From Liolophura sinensis (taxonomy: Eukaryota > Mollusca > Polyplacophora > Chitonida > Chitonidae), in assembly GCF_032854445.1 (NCBI RefSeq), contig NC_088300.1:69848984-69912983 (forward strand): DNA of 64,000 nucleotides, given 5' to 3'. The position numbers were made by a program, and so were the translations under genes. Numbering within the stretch: position 1 is the first letter of the stretch; the number at the start of each line of letters is the position of its first letter. Below are positions 37,801 to 52,800 of this stretch, piece after piece. The notes beneath the pieces were generated by a model. That model had not been told where the DNA came from. It made no database searches and worked only from the letters and a program-made list of their open reading frames with translations.

Positions 37801-40800
37801 CATCTACTGCAAAAGCCACACTCACATAATTCGATTGGTCATTTTTTGACTTTTCCACTAGTTGCATGGATATTTTACAAACTCTGTTTGATATGGTGCT
37901 TTTTGTAAAATTCTACCAACAGTGTGAAATAGTGTTGGTCTGCTTTCTGATTAGTCCAATGTGACATATCAACCCTATGCATGTAGCTTAAGTTAGTTTG
38001 ACAACTGGTGCCTATATGTTTCCAGTTTTTTAAACTGGACTACGTGTGACGGTGACCAACCTCAGGCTCTTGCTGTTTCTTTGCCATCACTTTCAAAAGT
38101 GAGCCAAGCAATTCAGAGTTGCGATAATAGGTCAACAACACGAGATCTGGAAGGAAGAGAAATCAGACTGACTAAACATCAAAACACAATGCTGTCTCAG
38201 TGTCTTAAGCACATAACATTAAGGGTTGGTAAGAATGTTTCAGATTCTCACAGAAATAATGTTCTCTACACTGACTGAACTGATCTTAATGCCCCGAAAA
38301 AGTACAAGATTCTCTGTGCTTATGCCGTCTCCAAATGGAAATCATGGCAATTTTTGTGCTCTTACAGCCGATGTATGTACTAGTACTGAAGTGGGGAAAA
38401 AAAAAAAAAAAAAAATCTCCTATATTGTCACATTTCCACAAATGTTAGGAACTGCGTCCTTACAGACGTGAGGTGTACAGCTTAGTGTGCAGGATAGATG
38501 GGGTGTATATGGGGTGTAAGCCTCATATACACCTCAGTGCGAGTGAGTAAGTGCTTGGGGTTTAACGTCATACTCACCTCAGTGTGAGGTGTTAATAACA
38601 TGTACCCCAATTTACACCTCAGCCATATGCCTACACTTCATATATAACTCAGGAACTTAAAAACACTTTTTGCCGGAGCCTTAAATGGGAACGTCTGCAA
38701 CCTCCGGATGGTTGTGGGTTTCACCAGGTTCTGCCCGGCTTCCTCCCACCATAATGCTGGCCACCGTCGTATAAGTAAAATATTCTTGAGTACGGTGTAA
38801 AACACCAATCAAATAAATAAAAAAATAAAACACTTTTTAAATGAGATAATGTACCTCACATACACCTCAGTAAATTTTTTAAAAATCCACATCAAGAAGA
38901 TATATCTCAGGTACATATGAAGTGGGGAAAAATAACAAAAAAATTTCTTCTATATTTTCATTTTTCCACAAATGTTAGTAACTGGCCTCTACCACTGATG
39001 TGACAGTCTCATACCTGACCATATGAGGGGAATGTATTTGTACCCATCATGTAACTCCATAGCCTTGAAAATGTCTTCTAAGGAACTGTAAGTCGGTGAC
39101 CAAATCTACAATGAAAACATCCGTCTCATATCAGGTATGATATATGGTGTTTTTGTCCTGCACTCCAATCAGACTTAGTTATTGGGGAATATAGCTTGGC
39201 CTTGGAGAAAATATTTGATCCCTGGCAAATTGTCAAAGAGGCAACAACGCAGACTTTCTGCAAAAAATCTATATTCGCTAATAAAATCAAATTTTCTCTA
39301 TGAAGCAAAAGTAGCTCAAATTATAGCCTTTTTGATAGCCTAAGATTTGATTGGGTTTGTGCTGATCAATGTTTTGTCATAAAAATTTGTGATCTTTCTA
39401 AGGACAGGTGTCTTTTAAATCATTCAGGTTAATAAGAAATCCCAGGGAAGCACAAGTGTCCTTAATTACACAGAATATATACTTCCTCTTCAGAGATTTT
39501 ACTTACGTTTGGAGCAAATTGCTCATAACTCCTCATGATAGTGTCCATGTCTTCTAGTAAACAAATCAGACGGAAAAAGTTGGTGCTGTGAAATGAGAAT
39601 ACATAAAAACTGTAACTGTTGTACATAGTAAAAACCAGCTCTACTGTCAAGAGCTGTGTTTAAACAAAAAGACACAGATGAACAAGCAGGCAGACATGAC
39701 AGCTATTTTTATATCACTTCCTAATAGGCTAAATTTTAAAAATAATTTTGAGGTGGGGCGCTTCGTCCTCCAGGCTACGTCACATCACACTCAGCTGTTG
39801 ACTGGGATCACATTCAAACACTCATTTAAAGTCATCCTACTTCTATCATTTGCATTGAATATTATCCTTAAAATGTTAAGGGAACAATAATTTATTTATT
39901 TGATTGGTGTTTTACGCCGTACTCAAGAATATTTCACTTATACGATGGCGGCCAGCATTATGGTGGGAGGAAACCGGGCAAAGCCCGGGGGAAACCCACG
40001 ACCATCCGCAGGTTGCTGGCAGACCTTCTCACGTACGGCCGGAGAGGAAGCCAGCATGAGCTTTACTTGCACTCACAGCAACTGCATTGGTGAGAGACTC
40101 CTGGGTCATTACGCTGTGCTAGCGCGCTAACCGACTGAGCCACGGAGGCCCCAGGAAACAATAAGGTCATGGTACAAACAGAACACACATGTACGTGTAC
40201 CATGTGACTATGTTTAAGCTTTGTTACCCAATGAAAGAATACAACTGCCGTACTAGTAGGAGCCTTCCTTGCCACTGTCAGCCAGGAACTGTATGTTATC
40301 TCCAGTCCTCAGCAGGTTATCAAGCTGATAGGCCAACTCCAGGTCTTGTAAATTACTGTAACACTGCCAGCATTACAGCATTGGTTAGTTAATACATGAA
40401 TAACATCTGATAAGCTACCTTTCCTGCGATAATACTAATAGTAGTAATAATAATAATAATAACAATAATAATAATAATAATAGTTGTAATAATAATAATA
40501 GTAGTAAAAACAATAATAGTAATAATACTAGTAATAATAAATATACTTTTTTACTTTCTGAGAAAGATGCCAGAATTGTAGGACGTGAATGTTGACAGCT
40601 CAAGCCCCATTTGACCTTTCTCTTGTAATACAGGAGTATGGTGCTAAGTTACCAGTTCACCTACAAAAAGTCATCACCTTGGACATGTTGGAAGGATTGG
40701 CGAGTGTAGTGATGGAAAGTAGGCAAACTCAATAAGACATACAGTGTCTCAAGCTTGGTTTGAACCCACATCTTGAGTGCCTTTGCCATTAAAAGCTAAG

Positions 40801-43800
40801 CACCATAAGCACTTGACCACACAAACCACACAAACATTCAACAATTCTAAGTTGGTGTTTATAACAGTAAACTACAACATCCTTTATTATTTTTGTCATG
40901 AGGTAAAAACTGTTGACAAAGATCTGTGTATTTCGGTTAACTCAGCCCAGAGTAAACATCTGCACCTGGCTGATCACCAGACAAACACTGAAACCTACTG
41001 AGGTAAGGCCAAAGCCGGATTTGAGCCCTCAACCTCAAGTAGTTGATACATGGCAGTTATTACCTATAAACCCTCCTGTAGCCATCTTACTCAGTCATAG
41101 TATCAAGTAAATGTACATACATGTATACATGAGAACGACAATATATTATGTTTTACCTTCAGCATGGCTGTTGGGAAAAAATCAACTGCAGAATAAAAAA
41201 TAAAAAGAAAATCATTACCATTTTATAGCTGTTATGAAGTATGAAGTTTAATATATGGTTTTACTTAATTGAAAACAGAAAAAATTGGTATTCACACGGT
41301 TCTACAAAAACTTAATATTAAAGGTTCATTATGGCATGAGTAGAATAATTAGTACCCTAATCTCGTCGGCATAAAAGATTAATGTCTAAAGTCCCAATCA
41401 TTATCACTGAATTTACCGATCTCTGGATCACAGAAGTATGCGTACATGATAATGATATTACGCTCTTCAGTTTGGTCCCAAAACTATACGAGCACAGCTT
41501 GTACTTACAATCAGCCTGATCCTGTACAGTGAACTCCTTATCTTTGAGGTAGTTGAGAATCTCTGACAATAATGGCGATTGAGACGCTGAAGAAACAAGC
41601 GGTTAAAATCTGTAATTCTACCAAACCCTTTGACATTATTTATATGAAAAATTATTAAAGCTGCAGCTGATCTTTTTTGTTGTAAGGTTTCAAAATTTAC
41701 TCATTTTTATTGGATTGTAAAATAACTCTGAAGCATCACAAAAGTGAACTTTCTTTTTTCAGCCTTACTGGAATATGCAAATCTTTCCATTTTCCTCTTC
41801 AGTTTCTCGTGAATGCTGATAATCTTATTTTAGATTTAAACACCTGGCACAGAAAGACACAGTTGATGCTCAGTACATAGGTACAGCAATCTGCTCAATT
41901 TCACTCACATTCTGCGTCGTAAAATGTCCTCAGAACATATGTCCAAGAACCCAGAGATGGTTCTGCAAATAGAAGAAAGAAACATGTTAACATGCCTGTG
42001 CTGTTTCCCCACACTACTGAGCTTAGGAATGCTCATCTTACTTGATCCTTACAATGCATAAGTCACATGCCACTTTGGCAAGTTAGAATTTGTTTATCTA
42101 TTTGAATGGTGTTAAACTCGAATTCCTTACTTATTCAAAGGTCATCAGGTTTATGAGTAGACGAAACAGGAGTCTTCAAGACTGAAAGCTTCAGGTAAAT
42201 CAGCAAGAGCTTCTTGTAGATATGATCACGAGTAAAAAAAAAAAAAAAAAGCCAGCAAGCTGAACGAGGGCTGTAGAAAACCCCTGAAAGCCTAAGTGTT
42301 ATGGCATACTATCCATTTAGATGTCAGACAAGACCCTTTAACAAAAATGCCTGAAGATTTTCTCTGGGCTCTGTCTAATTTTCTCCATCAGTATAAAAAA
42401 AAAACACTGTTCAATGCACTCAAACCCCTTCGCCTTAGGTCAAACTATTTAAGAGGAAATGGATGGGCAGAAGAGCAAAACTAGGAAAATGTCACTAAAA
42501 ATCATGACAAACTCCTTACTCAGGACAAATTGTGATGTGGTATACTTTAGGTGAACTTAAGTTCAACTGTTCTTTGGGCTGTTGCCTGATCTCAAGATCA
42601 AAACATAAACTGTACTGGCAACTGACTGGACAGACAAACACAAAGGAGGCCAGACAAACACGCAGGAGGCCAGACAAACACGCAGGAGGCCAGACAAACA
42701 TGCAGGAGGCCAGACAACACCCGGGAGGCCAGACAAACACCCAGGTGGCCAGACGGCGTATCGATTTTCATGAAACATGAATTTTAAATGGGTTCATCTA
42801 CATCTACATGAGTAAACTCTGGTTACAAATACCATGTTAACTTAATACACTTTCATAAAATTTAGTTTTATTGACCCACATGACCTTGAAAATCAAAATG
42901 GTTCTTCTTCATGACCAGGTATAAGTTTGGTGAACTTGAGGTAAACTATTCAGGAAATATCATGTTAATAAGAAAACGGACAGACTGAACAAACAGACGA
43001 ACAGACAGACATAAAAAAAACTGCTACACCTTCACCCCTAGGCTGATATTGGAAGAGGGGTAAACAACTTAGGTCTGTGGCATAGAATTCAATGTTTTGT
43101 TGAGTATGGTAAAAAAGAACAGTCAAGATAAAGAATTCACAGAATCAAATGAGTCTGATGTTGAGATCAGAAAACAAATATAAACAACACATGAAAAAAA
43201 AAATGAATAAAGCACATGTTGCATTACAGAGCACTAAGGCAATCCAGGATGCCACATACCAATTCCACATGTTTTCATCTCAGTCAACGTCTGCAGAGAG
43301 AGCTTCCGACTCTTGGTATAACGACTCATGCGTGACAGACAGAGCAGAACTGCATTGAAGGTACCCAGGTTTGGGGACAGGCCCGAGTGCTCTATGTCCC
43401 TTAAGAGTGTCTGCAAACACAGGAGAGTCAACCGGTTTAATGATCAAAAGCGATGCATGTCAACAGTAGGCTTAGGTTATTCAAGTATCTCAAGATCATC
43501 CCTGCACTTCATATGATATTTTCACTATATCTTACTTTGCGCAGTACATACCTGAATTCTCTCCCATTTCTTCTCATGGGCAATGCTGGCAAAAGGGCAT
43601 ATTCTGATTAAAGAGTTACATGTACCCAGTGAAACTACAACAGAATAACAAACAGTACATTTATTTTACTTATTCATCTATGTTGTGTGGTGGGGGAGCA
43701 AGTGGGTCTAATGGTCAGAGATGCCTGCTTCTCAATCTCCAGGGCCCACGAGAAACAGGTTCAAACCCAGCCTTGAAAAGGTAATTTGAGGATTTCCCTG

Positions 43801-46800
43801 CTATCACTGTATATTGGGACTTGGTGTCAATGAGCCATCAACGGCTTGACCATTTGCACAGTCTTATATTTGTGAAGACTACTTGCAATCCACCAAAATG
43901 GTGTGCCTACATGTGGCTGTATGTCCCATGTCAGAATGTTTGTCAATAGCTTGCCAAAGGTCACTGGTTTAAACCAGATACTGTAGCTTTCTCCACCCAT
44001 GAAACTGCTTGTCATTGCAGAAATTAAAAATTCTGAACAATGGTGTTAAACAACGGTCAAACAAATAGGTGTTGTCATCATACTCAAGAACATCTGTTTA
44101 TTTGATTTGTGTTTTACGCCGTACTCGAGAATATTGTGTTGTCATCATACTTAAAAACATCTGTTTATTTGATTCGTGTTTTATGCCGTACTCGAGAATA
44201 TTGTGTTGTCATCATACTCAAGAACATCTGTTTATTTGATTTGTGTTTTACGCCGTACTCGAGAATATTGTGTTGTCATCATACTCAAGAACATCTGTTT
44301 ATTTGATTCATGTTTTACGCCGTACTCGAGAATATTGTGTTGTCATCATACTCTAGAACATCTGTTTATTTGATTCGTGTTTTACGCCGTACTCGAGAAT
44401 ATTGCACTTAATGATAATTCACTTCTATGACAGTACATGCTTAGGGTGAAGGCATCGGTACTTGACATATCTCATGACTTGGAGCTGCCAGGCATGTCTA
44501 AATCCCAAATCTCATGACTCAAAGCCGCTGTTTGCCAGGCATGTCTAAATCCCAAAACTCATGATTTGGAGCCGCTGTTTGCCAGGCATGTCTAAATCCC
44601 AAATCTCATGACTTGTAGCCAATGTTTGCCAGGTATGTGTAAATCCCAAATCTCATGACATGGAGCTGTAGTTTGCCAGGCATGTCTATATCACAAATCT
44701 CATGACTCAAAGCCGCTGTTTGCCAGGCATGTGTAAATCCCAAATCTCATGACTTGTAGCCAATGTTTGCCAGGTATGTGTAAATCCCAAATCTCATGAC
44801 TTGAAGCCGCAGTTTGCCAGGCATATGTAAATCACAAATCTCATGACTTGAAGCCGCAGTTTGCCAGGCATGTCTAAATCACAAATCTCATGACTTGGAG
44901 ATATGGTTTGCCAGGTACATCACAAAGATTTAACGCCACAACAAAACCAGCAGGGCAAGAATTGAAATCTGAGACCTCAATAATCAAGAGCTTGTGAAAT
45001 TCAGGAAGAAGCCATTACTCTGCATATTTAGCGACGGCCCACAGCTACTCCAAAACTCATCAGCTACTCTCCCCAACCTTCACAAAGAACATTGCATACA
45101 TTATTGCCGTGCAGTTTAAGAGACACTAGGTTCACAAGGGCCAAACCATGAATGATGCCTCACTTCAATAGACTGAGTAGTTCTGGACATCATGTATACA
45201 AGTTAAATAAGAACTCTGACCTCAGAAAATAGGTCAAAGGCCAATCAGATTTAAGAGACCTGCCAATAAATACTAGCATGAAATTTCACTGAATTTGCCT
45301 CAGTACATTTGAAGATGTCATGTTTACAAATCTCACCTTAACAAGTAGGTTAAAGGTTAGGGTCTTCAATAGGAGTTAACCGAGTCAATAACCTGTTCAT
45401 TATTAAAACACAAATTAAAGTTGACTCCCGACCAATTTGTTTATCTCTCCTTTAATAATTGTGTACATCTTCTCTGTTTTAATGTAAGTGTTCTGAGCAC
45501 TGCAGAGAAATCGAAAATGGCCAGTAGAGAAGTTTAGCTTGCTGTGTACGAAGCAAGTACATTTGTGTTAATTGTTAATGACATTATGGTCTTTATTATC
45601 GTGGAAAAGTATATATGAAGTAATAATGTCTGTAGTGTTAAAGGAAACATCTTTTTGTAGAGTACAGATTTGAGCTTTCTGAGAACTAACCTGGAATAAG
45701 GAAACAGATCCCAGACCTACACTTAATACAACTAAGCCAGTGTAGCACTGTACATGTGGAGTTGTCCTCAGACAGTGATACATCTACTTTCTAACTTTCA
45801 AAAATTCTTCATTTTCAAGTTGTGTGGCAAAAGGACATTTACCACATAAAAAAGTAATATTAAAAGTGGACGTCTTTCTCAGATTAGATATCAAATAAAG
45901 AATGAAAGTGGAAGGCAAGCCATGACAAACCTGGTATTTTCTTGTCTTTCATTTCACAGTACAGCTCCCATGCAGTTTCAATACTGCCATACTAAAACAG
46001 AAAAGAACAAAAATACCATTGGATACGTTATGTAAAGTTGCAAAAATGAAGCCAGGGCATTGTTATAAAGCACACAGACATTAACATGGCAGCTTTTTGA
46101 ATGACACTGTTCTGTCAGCAAAATAAGTCAGTTTTGAAATTATGCCTTAACAGGGCCTTCAATACATTTCCCTGAGAAAGGCATATCTCCATCCCCATAT
46201 ACTCATGGAGCTGCCACACTGGAAAAACCACACCAAAGACACCGCACACATCCCCTGCCTAGTGACAGTACATTGACTCCAGGACCCAAATATTTGCACC
46301 TAACATCATGTAAATATGGTTTTAATATGCTTCATAAACTCAGCTCAAAGCCCATGAGTATACACTGTTTTGAAGGTCTTTGAAGGCAGCCTGTGCTCAA
46401 AAAAATTATATATCCTCCACAAATGAAACTTCTTTAGCAGGCTTATATAAGAATGTTCAATTTTATCCAAACATGCATTAGACTGATGTGCAGTTGCCAA
46501 AAAACACCCTCTACACAAATCTGGTAAGCACAAAATCAGCATGGCTGATCTACTCACCTTTGCATAAGCTCTAACAAGACTGCAATAGGCCATGGGACTT
46601 TTCTCTGTTAAGTTTGAAAAGATATCTTCTGCCACAGATCCTTCCCTGAGGCAAACATATAACAAGCATAATTTTGTGAGAGTATAAAGGAGCTTGTATT
46701 CAGGTAGATTCTGACATACTCAGATGCAACTGCTAGGAAGTTTCATATACAATTTTCCATAATTTAAAAATCAACTGAGAGCTCTATTAAAATGTAAAAG

Positions 46801-49800
46801 ACTGCTTGGACAAACTCTGTGGAACAGGTAAATTATACCTGCATTTAAAAATGACCGTAGATTGCTGATGTCTTAGTTTTTCAACATTCCATTGCCTAGG
46901 TCCTACTTGTCACAGTCTGTGAGTGCTGGATACTGACATGGTGAACTATTTATTGTCACATATCATAAAAAAAAAAATACACAAACAAGTAAAATATCGG
47001 ACCTAATGTATGGTAAATGAATTAGCGCTACATTGTTTATATTTGTTTGGCAGTGAACCAGTTTAAGAATCCCAGTCATTGAATTAGGTATAATCTAGAA
47101 TTCAAGGACTTTTGATCACTGCAATATTGAGAGACTAGTATAAAGTACGTACTTCCACACCGGTCTCCTTTTGTCGCCAGCCTCTATATCTCTGCGGTAC
47201 CACATCTCCTCTGCCTCAAGGGGCAGAGGTGGATCTTCACTGTTATAGACACAGACCAGCTGGAGGAGGGCCTCAAGAGCGGTGTCAGATAGAGTCCCAC
47301 CTACAACAGCACTGACTGATAGATTGATGTGACAATTAACAGGTGAAAGAAATCCCCATTAGTTCACCAAAGAAGCACATAAAAATACAAGATGAGTGAG
47401 GAAGATGTGCATTATGATCAACAACAAATTAATAAAAAGGTTCAGTTTTATCAATATGTGTTTCCTGCCAACAATATATATGACCACCCAAACACATTTC
47501 ATATGGAAGAACAGTTTATCTATCACAAAACCCAACCCTCGGGTACAATTTTTACAATGCAACAAAGATAGAAGGTGATGTCAAATGTGCTAATCATTAA
47601 ACCTCAACAAATACAAGGCTGTTGAGCTTTTGACACTCAGTTGTGCAGGCAGAAAATATTGTTCTTCAACAAGAAATTCATTCTTGTTACTGTGTCACAA
47701 GTGAACGCGAGTTCAAAATTCTCATTGTAAGGTTTAGGGATATGCAAATTCTCCCCAACCCCAAATCAAGTTTACCTTCCGCTTGTATAGCTTTGAACAT
47801 TTCTATAGCGTCTACCACCCGTCTCCTGCCCACCCTCTCCAGCAGAGCATCCTCCCCTGGATCTGTGAGTCTGTACTGGTTATCCTTCACCTGGTATGCC
47901 TGGAGAAGAGAACAATACCACAAAATCACAAGTAACACTGTGTACTAGCTGTACTGGTTATCATACACTTGGCACACCTGGAGAACAGAACAATACCACA
48001 CCACAAAATCACAGGTAACACTGTGTACTAGCTGTACTGGTTATCATACACCTGGTACACCTGGAGAACAGAACAATATCACACCACAAAATCACAGGTA
48101 ACACTGTGCACTGTACTGGTTATTGTTTACCTGGTATGCCTGGAGAACAGAACAATATCACACAACAAAATCACAGGTAACACTGTGTGCTAGCTGTACT
48201 GGTCATCATACACCTGGCCCACCTGGAGAATAGAACAATACCACACTACAACATCACAGGTAACACTGTGCACTGTACTGGATACCCTTTACCTGGTACA
48301 CCTGGAGAACAGAACAATACCACACCACAAAATCACAGGTAACAGTGTGCACTGTACTGGTTATCCTTTACCTGGTATGCCTGGAGAACAGAACAATACC
48401 ACACCACAACATCACAGGTAACACTGTGCACTGTACTAGTTACTCTTTACCTGGTACACCCGGAGAACAGAACAATATCACACAACAAAATCACAGGTAC
48501 ATGTAACACTGTGTACTAGCTGTACTGGTTATCATACACCTGGCACATACCACACCATAATGGTAACACTATGCACTGTACTGGTTACCTTTACCTGGTA
48601 CACCTGGAGAACAGAACAATACCATACCACAAAATCACACGTAACAATGTGCACTGTACTGGTTATCCTACACCTGGCACACCTAGAGAACAGAGCAATT
48701 CCACACCACAAAATCACAGGTAACACTGTACTGGTTATCCTTTACTGGGTACACCTGGAGAACAGAACAATACCACACCACAAAATCACACGTAACACTG
48801 TACTGGTTATCCTTTACTGGGTACACCTGGAGAACAGAACAATACCACACCACAAAATCACAGGTAACACTGTACTGGTTATCCTTTACTGGGTACACCT
48901 GGAGAACAGAACAATACCACACCACAAAATCACAGGTAACACTGTATTGGTTATCCTTTACTGGGTACACCTGGAGAACAGAACAATACCACACCACAAA
49001 ATCACAGGTAACACTGTACTGGTTATCCTTTACTGGGTACACCTGGAGAACAGAACAATACCACACCACAAAATCACAGGTAACACTGTACCGGTTATCC
49101 TTTACTGGGTACACCTGGAGAACAGAACAATACCACACCACAAAATCACAGGTAAAACTGTACCGGTTATCCTTTACTGGGTACATCTGGAGAACAGAAC
49201 AATACCACACCACAAAATCAAAAGTAACAATGTGCACTGTACTGGTTATCCTACACCTGGTACACCTGGAGAACAGAACAATACCATACCACAAAATCAC
49301 ACGTAACAATGTGCACTGTACTGGTTATCCTACACCTGGCACACCTGGAGAACAGAACAATACCACACCACAAAATGATAGGTAATACTGTGTGCTGTAT
49401 TGGCTATCCTTAAGTTCACTTGGCACCTGGAGTTCCAATCAGCAGCTAACAACAACATTTGGAACAACTTCTCATGACATCTTTTTAAAACAATCTAATA
49501 TCACATGCCTGAAATCCGAGTCAAAAATGACTATCTATCACTTCACCTATGGCAAGTATTTTCTCCCAGCTCAACCAAGGCCCTGAGTTGTGTTATGTGT
49601 TCTGTTTCTCATAGTGTGAGTTGATTTCAGCCGCTCCGCAGCAAAGTGAAAAGACAGCGTGTGTTGGCTAAGGTACCAGTATTAATTCAAGAAAGGTTGT
49701 CAGGAATGCTCTTCATTGTGATAAACTTGTTATACCGGTATGTTGGGTGGGTATATAGCCTGTCATTTGGTCTCGAAGATGACTACATGTATTTCCATTT

Positions 49801-52800
49801 GTCCCTTTCCATTTGATGAAACATCAGGCCATAAGACATCACACTGGTATAACTTTTTAAGACTCATTAAGACTTTGTATTAATGATCAACATACACACT
49901 ACAGTCCTATTTCAAAAATTTTGCGTGACACAATTCTTCAAATACAACGTTGACATGAAAAACAAATACGTAATGAAAAAGCTTCTGCTTTGGTAGCACA
50001 GGCAAAATGTAAGCAATCCCCAAGTGAAATAGTTCAAAAAGTTCACAGATGGACAAACAAACAGACAGACAGACACCACAACACCATAACACGACCTGCA
50101 ATATCCATAGGCAAATTATAACTGGGCACATCTATGTACGCCATGTAAGTCAGCAGTTTGTAGGAAAATACCTCTATTTTAGGCTCAGCAAAGTCATACA
50201 TCTCTTTCACAAACTTTCCGTATCTTTCCACGAGAAGTTTAGCTGCTTTTCGACCAGATGCCTTCGACAGCGCAAAGCTTTTCTGAAATCAAAAGACCAA
50301 CCTATAAACTACAGAAGAAAGACAAAGATGAGAATTAACATCACTTTACAAAGCTTTCAGAATATAAATCTCTTGGAAAATATAATTTGATTTTCAGCTG
50401 TAAGCCTTTATAGACATGTATGTAGTGTGACGTTGTACAGGACGTCTTGTATGACGTAGTGTCTTGTCACGTGACGTAGGAATATTAAAGTTGACCAAAA
50501 CTTGTATTATGATGTCATCCTGCTGAGTACGCATTGGACTGTCACAAAATATTTCTTCACTGTGTCTGGGTGTGAAATATCAAAATGTAATAGGCAAATG
50601 CAGACACCTTTATGTAAATAATAAATCCACATATCTGTAAAGGTACATGTTTCTCCATTTGTGTAGAAATCCTGTTACAAACCTTGTTGAAGTTGTCCGC
50701 TGGTATGAGATATGGGTCATCCATGTACCTGAATGCTGGTGCTGTGGGGTCCTAAGATAAAATAAACACAAATACAGGTATCCGGTCAAACATCTTACTG
50801 GAACATGATGATCTGATACAAGATTAGACATCATTTTTACAACACTTTGTGATTCTTTATGGGTTGTGCATAAGTTATGCTATCAAATTACACACATAAT
50901 CCAGAATACATAGGAGTATAATCCATCCATAACTGCTAAACTTACCAAACCTTTCATCCTTATTTATTTATTTGATTGGTGTTTTACACCGTACTCAAGA
51001 ATATTTCACTTATATGTCGGCGGCCAGCATTATGGTGGGTGGAAACCGGGCAGAGCCCGGGGGAAACCCACGACCATCCGCAGGTTGCTGTCAGGCCTTC
51101 TGATTTATGGCTGGAGAGGAAGCCAGCATGAGCTGGACTTGAACTCACAGCAACCGCATTGGTAAGAGGCTCCTGGGTCATTACGCTGCACTAGCGGGCT
51201 AACCAACTGAGCCACAGGGCCCCACCCCCACCCGTCTTCATCCTTAACATCCTCATTATTACTACAGAGCAGATGTTAATAGATGACTAAAACCCATTAC
51301 CTTTTTCACAGTTGAGGAGAGAGCTTGGAGAATAGCAATAGCATTTCTGAAACACAGTTGAAGAGAATTGTTAAAAACTGTATGTCTATCATCAAATTTT
51401 AGCAAGTTTGTTACAGGACACATTTTAAATGACTTAAGATTAATTTAAAATGTCATTGGAGGAAGTTAACCATGATACAAAATAAATTGTCCCTGGCTTA
51501 AATTAGTCTCAATGGAATACTCTAAAAAAAAAAAAAAAAAAAACAACACCTCTGGGTGTTTTACAGTCCTGAACAATATAAAACTTGCTTTATCGCCATG
51601 CTGCTACATGTACATCAATAAAACATGAAAGCAAACTACAAACCTCAAAGTAATAGCATGCTAAAATTGGCTACTGTAATTCTTCAACCTTTTTGCATGT
51701 TTGCAAGGTGATTACTCAAGCATATTCTGAAGGCATTATTCTGTGCAGGCTCATAAATTTATATTTTTTGTGACGCCCTGAAATTGGCCAATCCACCCAT
51801 TGTAGTATTGCCTCTAGGATCTAATTATAATATGCATAAATTGCACTGAATGTTGCTCTTTCATGCAAAATTAAATGTTGAGGACTGACTAGTGTTAAAC
51901 ACTAGTCAGGAATTTTCAATTATTATTATATGTCAGTAGTCAGGTTTATTGATGAAATGAACTGGCGTGCCCCAAGTACACCACCGACCATCGTCAGCTA
52001 CTTGACCATTTGACTTACAGCCACAACCAAAACAGCTGGACATAGCTTCAGTGGTCAGGGCCCTGATAGTCACATACAGTCAACACTGTAACCATCTGAC
52101 CCAGTAAGACACCCTAAAACTGGCTGTAATACCACGCACATTTAACACATCCAGTGTGGTCCCCAATGCCACCCTTGGAAGAATGAAAGGTATAGGTCTG
52201 AATGGCCTAATGAACCCTTCAGAATGAGATATTTAATTATCAAATTACACCAAAATGATTTTTTAATCAATGACTACCCACATTCACAGGGTCTTACCGT
52301 TTCTTTCTCTTGGGGATCACAATCTTCTCTATCCAAAGAAAATGAAATATAACAAATGTACATAATATGTCAAGCATATGTCATGTGTCTTGCAAATTCA
52401 AATATAATATCAATTCTGTAATTTTCTTTTGATTCCTTTTATTTAACAATAACTCAATGACTACTGGTATTTATTCCTTTAGTACATTAGATGTCACACA
52501 AAAAAAAAATAAATAAGGTAGAAACTCATGTAAAATGTAATCAAAGTAAATTAGTAAATCTGCCAGCTCTGAAATGACCTCCATCCCATAAAACAATCTT
52601 ACCCTGTGGAACTGACACAGTAGACTCAGTAGAGCTGACCGCTTGTTTGTTACTTATGGGTCCTGTTGTTACAGAAGAGGTCATAAACCTGTTAGACAAA
52701 ACAAATACATGTAAATCCTTATGCAGTTCTTGCAATCCAATTGAAATCCAGTAGATGGCAAGGTTTGGTCAATCTCTGTAAAATGATTCCTAAACCTTGC

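Noticed and set aside
40063-40152. tRNA gene at the SINE head
   Set aside because: A- and B-box-like motifs are present, but no complete cloverleaf or anticodon arm is evident and the sequence continues into the SINE core.
40740-40830. B-box-like GGTTTGAACCC near 40756
   Set aside because: No matching A box, body or tail could be traced, so I did not call a SINE.
48560-49309. Long repetitive open frames on both strands (248 and 208 codons)
   Set aside because: Products of the 72-bp minisatellite. Only its relation to exon 7 is meaningful; no independent gene is supported.
50984-51181. Recurring frames of 65-80 codons with NAVAVSSSPAHAGF
   Set aside because: They are translations of the SINE consensus seen at many sites, with no evidence of being genes.
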